From positions 1 through 64,000 of the IMG/VR virus record IMGVR_UViG_3300035660_000007: DNA of 64,000 bases; one strand, written 5' to 3'. The notes beneath the pieces were generated by a model. The model was not told where the DNA came from. It worked only from the letters and a program-made list of their open reading frames with translations, and ran no database searches. The stretch is from a virus. Made by a program: the position numbers and the translations under genes. Of this stretch, positions 1-5,862 are shown piece after piece (within the stretch, counting starts at the first letter, position 1; every line of letters starts with the position of its first letter).

Positions 1-287
1 CACATAACCAGGTCAGGTTGGGCTGCAGCGCACGTCGCCTCTGGTCGTCGCAACCGGCAGTTGCTATACCAGTCCGCGGAGTCGTTTCGGAGCACCTTGC
101 CCGCTGACAGCGCGCCGATTATCTCGTTGCGGTCCAGGTCGCGTACTGCGCGATGGCGCGGGACGACTGCGCCCGCAGCATCGGCTCCGTTGTGTTCGGC
201 GCACAGGGCGAGGAATCGCTCGATGTGATCCGTCTCCACGTCGTACCACTCCCCGTTTGATTGTTGTCTCTGTAGGGTTCCATTCAT
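1..287 (-). CDS. Hypothetical protein, C-terminus beyond window
   Basis: Open frame on the minus strand that starts with ATG at 287 and runs off the left edge with about 95 codons and no stop. The start is fixed by the leader AAAGGAGACGAGG directly upstream, the same leader used at 664 and 2053. The N-terminus begins MNGTLQRQQSNGEWYD. No family is recognised. It is the most distal gene seen in the leftward accessory cluster. Confidence 0.65.
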   Translation of the reverse strand, partial: MNGTLQRQQSNGEWYDVETDHIERFLALCAEHNGADAAGAVVPRHRAVRDLDRNEIIGALSAGKVLRNDSADWYSNCRLRRPEATCAAAQPDLVM

Positions 288-342
288 CCTCGTCTCCTTT
301 TCTCGCCCTGTCTCTTCGGGGGCCGGAGGCCGTCCCGGCCCG

Positions 343-360
343 ACCCGCCTCGCGGCGGGT
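343..360. other. Small intergenic hairpin
   Basis: ACCCGCC and GGCGGGT form a perfect 7-bp stem around a TCGC loop between two minus-strand genes. No clear T-run follows on the minus strand, so it may be an intercistronic structure rather than a terminator. Confidence 0.4.
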
Positions 361-367
361 TTCGACT

Positions 368-664
368 TCATGGCGTGCAGGGCGCGAGCGCGATCTGATG
401 CAGGACGATGTTGACGCCCGCGACCCGGTAGGTCGCCACCACGTAGCGCTGCCCGTATGGCACGTCGTCATCGAAGCACGCCCAACTGATGAACATGTTG
501 TTGTGCTTGCCGTCGACAATCATGGTGCTGAGCGACTCGGCACTGCTGCTGCCCTGGTGGTAAAGATGCCCGGCGAGGCGGAACCCCTTTGGCATCAGCC
601 CGCCTAGCATTGACTGCCGCAGAGTCTCGAATGCGATGAACTCCTCGATGTGGTTTACAGCCAT
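368..664 (-). CDS. Hypothetical protein, 98 aa
   Basis: The start MAVNHIEEF is chosen because AAAGGAGACGAGG precedes the ATG at 664. The frame stays open further upstream, but no other start has such a good ribosome-binding site. The product is a compact soluble protein with a YVVATYRVAGVN-type beta segment near the end and no recognised domain. It is read from the sigma70-like promoter at 799-827, leaving a leader of about 128 nt. That leader contains a 9-bp inverted repeat (680-688 with 731-739) that could fold. Confidence 0.65.
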   Translation of the reverse strand: MAVNHIEEFIAFETLRQSMLGGLMPKGFRLAGHLYHQGSSSAESLSTMIVDGKHNNMFISWACFDDDVPYGQRYVVATYRVAGVNIVLHQIALAPCTP

Positions 665-679
665 CCTCGTCTCCTTTGT

Positions 680-739
680 GGGCTGGCCGGCCGCCGAAGG
701 TGGACCGAGGATGGAATCGCAGCCGACTGCGGCCAGCCC
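680..739 (-). promoter_or_regulatory. Structured 5' leader (inverted repeat)
   Basis: GGGCTGGCC at 680-688 pairs perfectly with GGCCAGCCC at 731-739 within the untranslated leader between the promoter (about 792) and the ATG at 664. The 3' arm ends a few bases before the AAAGGAGA ribosome-binding site, so the fold could affect its access. No riboswitch class is recognised. Confidence 0.35.
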
Positions 740-798
740 GCCCGGTGTTTGTTGGGGTCTGTTCTCGGCTGCGCTTCCCATCTCCATCCTCACCTGCA

Positions 799-827
799 AT
801 GATAGCAGAAAAGGGCATTTGTGTCAA
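799..827 (-). promoter_or_regulatory. Sigma70-like promoter
   Basis: On the minus strand TTGACA (827-822) is followed by exactly 17 nt and then TATCAT (804-799). This matches the housekeeping sigma consensus closely. It would start transcription near 792 and drive the small genes at 368-664 and 1-287. The TCTGCTATCAT core is shared with the promoter at 2787-2815. Confidence 0.8.
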
Positions 828-950
828 CAGGCCCAGGAGCGATTTTGGCGCGTCCTAGCGCATCGTGGCGGGTGTCGAGTGGAAAAGGCCCGGCGGGCGC
901 ACAAACGCGGCATTTGCGCGAGGATCGCGTAGGTTGGGCGCGCCGGACGG

Positions 951-971
951 GGGCGAGGAATCAGTCGGCCG
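951..971 (-). other. Shared 3' flanking element, copy A
   Basis: This 21-nt stretch contains GGAATCAGTCGGCCG and matches 56670-56690 at 20 of 21 positions. Both copies lie about 60 nt downstream of the stop codon of a minus-strand gene, here the zinc-ribbon gene. On the minus strand a GCGCCTG/CAGGCGC hairpin comes immediately before it. It may be a termination or processing signal. Confidence 0.45.
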
Positions 972-1028
972 CGCCTGTGCGCGCGGGCGTGGCAGGCGCG
1001 TGGCGCGGGGGGCGGGCAGCCGCAGGCG

Positions 1029-1229
1029 CTACGGGCACGGCTGCTGCATGGCGCGGACGTGCAGCACGGCCTCGCGCATCTCTCGGTAGCGCCGGCGGTT
1101 GAGTTCGCGCATATAGACTGCGCGATGATTGCGGCGGCAGCGCGGGCAGCGCATGGCCTTGCGTCCATGCCCCCGGGCGATCGGGGCCTTGCAGTCCATG
1201 CACTTCTGACCGGCGAGCGGCTTGGCCAT
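1029..1229 (-). CDS. Small zinc-ribbon protein, leaderless
   Basis: A 66-residue basic protein with two CxxC pairs (CMDC near residues 10-13 and CPRC near 28-31), then an arginine-rich helix. This is a zinc-ribbon pattern that suggests nucleic-acid binding; the exact target is unknown. The promoter -10 hexamer ends 6 nt before the ATG, so the expected transcript starts on the start codon itself (leaderless). Its own promoter overlaps the 3' end of the upstream ASCH gene. Confidence 0.75.
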   Translation of the reverse strand: MAKPLAGQKCMDCKAPIARGHGRKAMRCPRCRRNHRAVYMRELNRRRYREMREAVLHVRAMQQPCP

Positions 1230-1235
1230 GGCGCT

Positions 1236-1264
1236 ATCATATCACCGTTGCCCCTGGACGTCAA
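1236..1264 (-). promoter_or_regulatory. Sigma70-like promoter giving a leaderless mRNA
   Basis: On the minus strand TTGACG (1264-1259), 17 nt, TATGAT (1241-1236). The predicted transcription start is at about 1229, which is the A of the ATG of the zinc-ribbon gene. No ribosome-binding site can be present in that transcript. Confidence 0.78.
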
Positions 1265-1682
1265 CTGGCAGTTGCGCCAATACGCGGCGTGCCACAGCGT
1301 CGGGAACGCGCCAGATCTGTTGCGCGCCACGGCACCGCACCGGGTTCGCTAGGCGGACCACATCTGCCAGCAGCCAGTGCCATACGCCGTGCTCGGCCCA
1401 GGGGCTGGTCGAGCACGTGCTGCGGCCTGCCAATCTAGCGACCGCGATGATGGCCCCGCGGTCGAGGCTGGACCTTGATGGCAATGCAACCCCGCGGCGC
1501 AGCAGGTACAGTTCCCCCGCCTCGTCATAGGTGAGGCCGGCGTGGATGGCCAGCAGTTTGCCGATGCGCTCGACGGGCGGGGGCCAGTTGCGGTTCTCGA
1601 CGTCCTTGAGGCCGCGCGCGACGGCCTCGGCCCAGGGCTGCCAGATGGCCAGGGCGTAGAGCGGGGGATAGAGCGGGGGCAT
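1242..1682 (-). CDS. ASCH-domain protein
   Basis: A 146-residue protein whose N-terminal half matches the ASCH pattern: ALAIWQPWAEAVARGLKDVE near residues 10-29, then a KLLAIHAG strand, RGAIIAVARL, and a final W-containing strand with VRCRGAQQIWRVP. ASCH domains are beta-barrel folds related to PUA that are thought to bind RNA or modified nucleotides; some cleave RNA or deaminate N4-acetylcytidine. The start overlaps the stop of the upstream gene (TGATG), indicating coupled translation. The specific substrate cannot be read from the sequence. Confidence 0.8.
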   Translation of the reverse strand: MPPLYPPLYALAIWQPWAEAVARGLKDVENRNWPPPVERIGKLLAIHAGLTYDEAGELYLLRRGVALPSRSSLDRGAIIAVARLAGRSTCSTSPWAEHGVWHWLLADVVRLANPVRCRGAQQIWRVPDAVARRVLAQLPVDVQGQR

Positions 1683-2053
1683 CAGAATGCCTCCGCCGAC
1701 TGCGTACTGACGTGCGGATACCGAGCGCGCAACTCAGGGGTGCGGAGAATATTGCGGCAAGCTGTGTGTCGCAGGCGCCTCGCATAGTAGTCGTTGACTG
1801 TCTGTGCATCGCAGCGGAGATCGCTCTGGTACTCGCTGCCGAGTCGACGCCATTGGCGCGTGCCCTCGCGGTTGATTTTGCGATCAAGGCAGCGCCGGAA
1901 CCAGGCCCGGAACTGGGTCGCGTCCCAGTAGCCCTCGTCGTAGATGCCGGTAGCGATGCGACCATGCGGGTGCTCGCGCAACCAGCGGGCCGCCACCAGC
2001 AGGCGCCGCGCTGTCGTGAAGTTGCTCCCGTTCAGTCTCTCGAAGAATGCCAT
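1682..2053 (-). CDS. Hypothetical protein, 123 aa
   Basis: Starts MAFFERLNGSNF with the strong leader AAAGGAGACGAGC, nearly identical to the leaders at 287 and 664. It is an Arg/Tyr-rich soluble protein with predicted helices (ARRLLVAARWLREH, NDYYARRLRH). No family is recognised. The stop overlaps the ATG of the ASCH gene. Confidence 0.7.
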   Translation of the reverse strand: MAFFERLNGSNFTTARRLLVAARWLREHPHGRIATGIYDEGYWDATQFRAWFRRCLDRKINREGTRQWRRLGSEYQSDLRCDAQTVNDYYARRLRHTACRNILRTPELRARYPHVSTQSAEAF

Positions 2054-2064
2054 GCTCGTCTCCT

Positions 2065-2577
2065 TTATCGTCTGTCGTTCAATATGATCGTGCGGATGAT
2101 GTGCGTCCGCCGGCCCTTCGCGCGCTCACGCCGCATCTCGGCCTTGAGATCGTGTATGCATTCCATGCACAGCAGCACGTGCACGATGTCTTGCCCGTCG
2201 GGCGGCAAGGCCAAGCTCAATTGGCGATCGGCATCGCGTGCGCACGGCACCGCGCCGCCGAGAATGCTGATCCGCTCGCACTGCATCGAGACGTGCTGTT
2301 GCTGGAGTGGGCGGACACGTTCATTGATGAGCGTGCCCTCCGGCGCGCCCTCCAGCAGTACCATCAGGTGGTCATAGCACAGATAGCCGTGCCACGGAAC
2401 CTTGCCTCTGAAATCGCGCCCAATATCGAGGATGCCCCACACCTCGATCTCGGCGGGCACATCGTAGTTCTCGCCGCGTCGGCAACTGCCGCATATTCTG
2501 ATGGGCTGTGCTCGGCAGGGTGCGTTGCGTGCATTCTGACTGCACGCCTCGTCCTCTGTTGTCCTGTTCATCCTCAT
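2065..2577 (-). CDS. Hypothetical protein with two CxxC pairs
   Basis: The start at 2577 (MRMNRTTEDEAC) is chosen for the GGAGG 6 nt upstream; the ATG at 2571 is the alternative. The 170-residue product has CGSC near residue 26 and CMEC near residue 142, which could form one zinc site, separated by a mixed alpha/beta segment. It lies 12 nt upstream of the next minus-strand gene and is served by the promoter at 2787-2815, with a leader of about 200 nt. Confidence 0.6.
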   Translation of the reverse strand: MRMNRTTEDEACSQNARNAPCRAQPIRICGSCRRGENYDVPAEIEVWGILDIGRDFRGKVPWHGYLCYDHLMVLLEGAPEGTLINERVRPLQQQHVSMQCERISILGGAVPCARDADRQLSLALPPDGQDIVHVLLCMECIHDLKAEMRRERAKGRRTHIIRTIILNDRR

Positions 2578-2651
2578 CTTCTTCCTCCTCCCCTTCTCGG
2601 GCCTCCGCCCGCGCCCGGCCCCGCCGCCGCAGGGCCGGATGCTGGAGGATG

Positions 2652-2764
2652 CTATTTCTGTCCCGTGCCGTGGCATGTCGGGCAAACGCGCACGCAAGGC
2701 TTCCAGCGTCTATCTGCACCCTTCCATCGACCTCCCGTGCGCTGGCTATCTGTGTTCGGTGCAT
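2652..2764 (-). pseudogene. Possible frameshifted mini-protein ending CPTCHGTGQK
   Basis: An ATG at 2764 has GAGGAG upstream and begins MHRTQIASAREVDGRVQID, 16 nt from the predicted transcription start. A different frame in the same place ends with CPTCHGTGQK and a stop at 2652. Zinc-type CxxCxGxG tails like this are common on very small phage proteins. Joining the two frames needs a single indel near 2690-2710. As it stands the MHRTQ frame instead runs to 2372 and overlaps the next gene out of frame. Sequencing error or decay is likely. Confidence 0.35.
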
Positions 2765-2786
2765 CTCGCTCCTCAATCCTGCTGCT

Positions 2787-2815
2787 ATGATAGCAGAATA
2801 GCGCAAGGGAGTCAA
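2787..2815 (-). promoter_or_regulatory. Sigma70-like promoter at the divergent junction
   Basis: On the minus strand TTGACT (2815-2810), 17 nt, TATCAT (2792-2787). It reads leftward into the accessory cluster. The stretch 2578-2900 holds this promoter, its leader and the possible mini-protein; I see nothing else there. Confidence 0.78.
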
Positions 2816-2921
2816 GAGGGCAGGTTGCCCTTGTCCCGCGCCACGTTGCGCACAGGCGCGTCGAGCGTCGGGGGAGCGCGCTCTTGCGCGATTTTGCACA
2901 GTGGCAGGGATGGGCCGCCCG

Positions 2922-2940
2922 GCCTGGAATAGTAACGATG
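2922..2940 (+). promoter_or_regulatory. Degenerate copy of the CCTGGAATA motif
   Basis: GCCTGGAATAGTAACGATG keeps the first nine bases of the late motif (CCTGGAATA) and then diverges. It sits just before the likely GTG start of the first ParB-like gene, mirroring the position of better copies elsewhere. Confidence 0.4.
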
Positions 2941-3527
2941 TGCCGCGCGCACGTGCCAACGCTGCATCGCCCCCGCCGCGCCCCGAGCCGCGCCTCGAGC
3001 AGGTGCCGGTCGAGAAATGCCGCACGCTGCGCCGCAACCCGCAGTTCCTCACGGCCGCCCAGATGGATAGTCTGAAGATGAGCATTCAGCGCGACGGGTT
3101 TCTCGTGCCCATTCTCGTGCGCCCGCTTGATGGCGGGCGCTATGAGGTCGTGAGCGGCAACCATCGACTGCTGGCGGCGCGCGAGGTTGGTCTCAAGACC
3201 GTGCCCGCCCTCGTGACGGATCTGAACGATCAGGAGTTTCTGCGGCTGGCCGTAAATCTCAACACCATCCACGGGGAACCGCAGGCAGAACTGCTGGCAC
3301 CCTTTCTCGCCGAGTTGGCCGACGAGATGCTGGCAACAGTCCACCTCGAAGCCGGTCTCATCAAGGAGATGACGGCATTCGACGGCCTGCTTGAGATGCG
3401 TCTCGCGCAGCTCCAGATTCCCGAGCCCATGGATGCTCCATCGCCAATCAGTCCCCTGCCCACGGGAAACTGTATATGCCCGAAATGCGGCCATCGGCAT
3501 GTGGCTGCGCGCAAGACTTCGAGCTGA
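2940..3527 (+). CDS. ParB/Srx-like nuclease-domain protein
   Basis: The frame is open from 2901. GTG at 2940 is preferred because it directly follows the motif copy. Residues about 20-120 have the ParB/sulfiredoxin-like fold: a VPVEKC opening strand, LKMSIQRDGFLVPILVR, then the GNHR box at residues 73-76 (YEVVSGNHRLLAAREVG). The C-terminus carries CPKCGH at 180-185, probably half of a zinc ribbon. Phage ParB-like proteins often act as nucleases, DNA-binding factors or methyltransferase partners. A second ParB-like domain lies downstream, fused to a methyltransferase. Confidence 0.8.
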   Translation: MPRARANAASPPPRPEPRLEQVPVEKCRTLRRNPQFLTAAQMDSLKMSIQRDGFLVPILVRPLDGGRYEVVSGNHRLLAAREVGLKTVPALVTDLNDQEFLRLAVNLNTIHGEPQAELLAPFLAELADEMLATVHLEAGLIKEMTAFDGLLEMRLAQLQIPEPMDAPSPISPLPTGNCICPKCGHRHVAARKTSS

Positions 3528-3923
3528 TCATCGGGCGCGCATCCGATTACAAGCGCTTCAAGACCGTGCTCAATCGGGGCCGGCATCCAACGTTCATCGG
3601 CCCGGATTCAGCGCGCAAGCACGCGCGCAACGGCGGTATGCTGATTTTTCGCTACAACGCGCTTGACGTGGCAGTCGCGCTGGTCAACCCACGCCTGAGC
3701 GTTCTGCTGGTTCTGAATGTGCTGCCACAACACCGGCGGCATGGGCTTGGCAGCGCCGTGCTGCGTTACGCAAGTCCGAGTGCCGTGGTTCCTGGCGCGT
3801 GGCTACATCAGTCTGGGCGAGCCGAAGCAGGGGCGCCGCTATCGCACGCAAGTCATGGTGCGAGCTGATCTGCTGCCGCTGGCCGGGCGCATTGCCCGGA
3901 TCTTCGGCGAACATGGGAATTGA
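3476..3923 (+). pseudogene. GNAT acetyltransferase-like gene with a frameshift
   Basis: The first part (from ATG 3476) reads DYKRFKTVLNRGRHPTFIGP, then LSVLLVLNVLPQHRRHGLGSAVLRY. The HRRHGLGSA loop matches the acetyl-CoA-binding R/QxxGxG/A loop of GNAT enzymes. The frame then goes off into low-quality sequence. The continuation, VPWFLARGYISLGEPKQGRR with LLPLAGRIARIFGE, lies in another frame that ends at 3923. Joining needs a one-base shift somewhere around 3750-3790. It may be decay, an assembly indel, or less likely programmed shifting. The 5' end overlaps the ParB gene by 52 nt. Confidence 0.6.
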
Positions 3924-3924
3924 A

Positions 3925-3945
3925 GCGCCTGGAATATACCGGCGG
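3925..3945 (+). promoter_or_regulatory. Late motif copy before ParB-methyltransferase
   Basis: Contains CCTGGAATATACCGGCGGA. It lies in the short gap after the GNAT-like gene and 49 nt before the ATG of the ParB-methyltransferase. Core bases are identical to the copies at 10202, 14104, 36557 and 40594. Confidence 0.6.
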
Positions 3946-3989
3946 AACGAAGTGGGACGGCGTTCCGCGCGGGCGAACAGGAGGCCAGG

Positions 3990-5303
3990 ATGGCGAAGGC
4001 AGGAAAGAAGGGGGCGAAGAGCAGCGGCGAGAGCGCAGCAGTGCTAGCAACCGCAACCCCAGCCCCAGCCGCAGCCCTGGGCAAGGCGCGCATCATCGAG
4101 GTGGCGGTCGCCGACCTGCAGGCCAATCCCTGGAACCCCAACGTCGTCCCGGCCCACAGGCTTGAGGCGCTGGCGCGCACGGCGAAGCACGACGGCGCGC
4201 TTCTCTCCCTGCCCCTCGTCCGCCCGGCCCCCGCCGGCGACGACAAATTCGAGATTGTGGACGGCGAGCATCGCGTGATGGCCGCCCAGGCCGCCGGCCT
4301 CGCCAGAATCTCCGTGCTGGTGATTGAGGCGACCGACGAGGAGGCGCGGGCCCGCACGGTCGCGATGAACCAGATACGGGGCGAGCCGGACGCCGCGAAG
4401 CAGGCGGCGCTGCTGGCGGAGCCGAATCTCGCGCTCTCAGCGCTGCTGGGGTTCGATGCGGCAGAGTGGGCCGAGGCCCTGAATCCGCCGACGGAGCCGC
4501 GCGGCGACGGGTTCAACGTCCAGCAGGCGATGGAAGATCCCAATGCGGCCGGCATTGTGGTGCGCACGAAACGGGGAGAGGTTTGGCAACTGGGTCGGCA
4601 TAGATTGGGATGTCTCGATGCTACGGATGCGAAAGATACATCGCGCTTGCTCGAAGGCATAAGTCCTTCGGTCTGCCTCACTGACCCGCCGTATTCGGTT
4701 GGATATACTGGAGCATTCTCGGATCGGCGTCAATTGAAGGATGCAGGTGAGCAGTCAGCATATCGCGACGCTCCCGAAGCCGGCGAGTTGCTAATGAAAT
4801 TCCTGGCGCTTTGCCCTGCATCGCTGCTGGTGATGACTTATCCTGTGGATAGGCACTATCGCGCACTGGGGCAGGCATTGGAATACGCGGGATTCATCTC
4901 CCTTCGCGAGCTAATCTGGGTGAAGAATAGGGCTTCATTTCATCCAGGGGCAGCGTATCAGCAGGCACATGAGCCAGTGCTGATCTGCCGCAAGGCTGAC
5001 GTGCCGTATCCAGCAACGATACCACCCGAAGCCTGCACGGTTCTGCGCTTTGACATGCCATTGGGGCATCCAGCACATCCTACAGAGAAGCCCATTGATC
5101 TCTGGTGTATGCTTTTGCAGTGGCATAGCCGACCTGGCGATGCGATATATGATCCCTTTGTGGGATCGGGCACGACTTTGATCGCCGCAGAGCGGCTTGG
5201 CAGGTGCGCTTTCTGCGCGGACATCGAACCGAGATACTGCGACGTGACAATCGCTAGGTACGAGGCCGAGACGGGCATGAGCGCCGTGAGGCTGGAGCAG
5301 TAG
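3990..5303 (+). CDS. ParB-like domain fused to DNA methyltransferase
   Basis: A 437-residue fusion. Residues about 34-130 are ParB/Srx-like with the box DGEHRVMAA (GEHR at 92-95). Residues about 195-437 are an amino-methyltransferase of the beta class: DPPY at 232-235 (catalytic, N6-adenine or N4-cytosine) precedes the AdoMet-binding DPFVGSGTT at 388-396, followed by GRCAFCADIEPRYCD. Such fusions are common in phages and presumably protect viral DNA from restriction. AACAGGAGG lies before the ATG. The gene ends 1 nt before the terminase small subunit. Confidence 0.9.
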   Translation: MAKAGKKGAKSSGESAAVLATATPAPAAALGKARIIEVAVADLQANPWNPNVVPAHRLEALARTAKHDGALLSLPLVRPAPAGDDKFEIVDGEHRVMAAQAAGLARISVLVIEATDEEARARTVAMNQIRGEPDAAKQAALLAEPNLALSALLGFDAAEWAEALNPPTEPRGDGFNVQQAMEDPNAAGIVVRTKRGEVWQLGRHRLGCLDATDAKDTSRLLEGISPSVCLTDPPYSVGYTGAFSDRRQLKDAGEQSAYRDAPEAGELLMKFLALCPASLLVMTYPVDRHYRALGQALEYAGFISLRELIWVKNRASFHPGAAYQQAHEPVLICRKADVPYPATIPPEACTVLRFDMPLGHPAHPTEKPIDLWCMLLQWHSRPGDAIYDPFVGSGTTLIAAERLGRCAFCADIEPRYCDVTIARYEAETGMSAVRLEQ

Positions 5304-5304
5304 T

Positions 5305-5862
5305 ATGCCGCCAGGCCGCCAATACCCCCCCTATCCGCACGACGTCCGCCTTGAGGCCGAGCGCATGTTCCTGGCCGGCGCCGGGCCGGGCGAGGTCGCC
5401 CGGGCGCTGAAGATCCGCTCGCGCTCGACCGTCTTCCGCTGGGCCGAGGCCGGGGGATGGGAGGCGAGGCGGGAGCAGGCCCGGGCGCGGGCCTCGCAGA
5501 TGCAGGTGCGGCGCGCGGCCGACAACATCGCGGGGCGCAATGATCGGTTCCGGCGCTTCTTCGAGACGGTGGCGACCTCGGCCTTCTCCGACCTGTTCGA
5601 GCGCGACGAACAGGGCAACATTGTGATGGGGCCGGACGGCGCGCCCAAGATGCGGCACTACAAGGAGGCGATAGACGCCGTCCGGGCGATAGTGCTGGCG
5701 CACGTTCAGATCCGGCTGATCGACGGGCAGGCCACGGAGCGCCAGGAGTTCCTGCTGCCGATGATCGAGATCGTCAGGGGGATGGCGCCGGAGGATCGCC
5801 AGGCCATGGGCAATGAGTGGATACGGCGTCTCGACAGCGCGAACGCGGAGGCGGAGGAATGA
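5305..5862 (+). CDS. terS: Terminase small subunit (probable)
   Basis: A 185-residue protein with an N-terminal helix-turn-helix (HDVRLEAERMFLAGAGPGEVARALKIRS, split HTH near residues 12-40, then TVFRWAEAGGW). This is typical of small terminase subunits that recognise the packaging site. The remainder is helical and acidic, suited to oligomer formation. It overlaps the large subunit by 4 nt (ATGA), the usual small-large pair arrangement. The assignment rests on the HTH and this context. Confidence 0.8.
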   Translation: MPPGRQYPPYPHDVRLEAERMFLAGAGPGEVARALKIRSRSTVFRWAEAGGWEARREQARARASQMQVRRAADNIAGRNDRFRRFFETVATSAFSDLFERDEQGNIVMGPDGAPKMRHYKEAIDAVRAIVLAHVQIRLIDGQATERQEFLLPMIEIVRGMAPEDRQAMGNEWIRRLDSANAEAEE

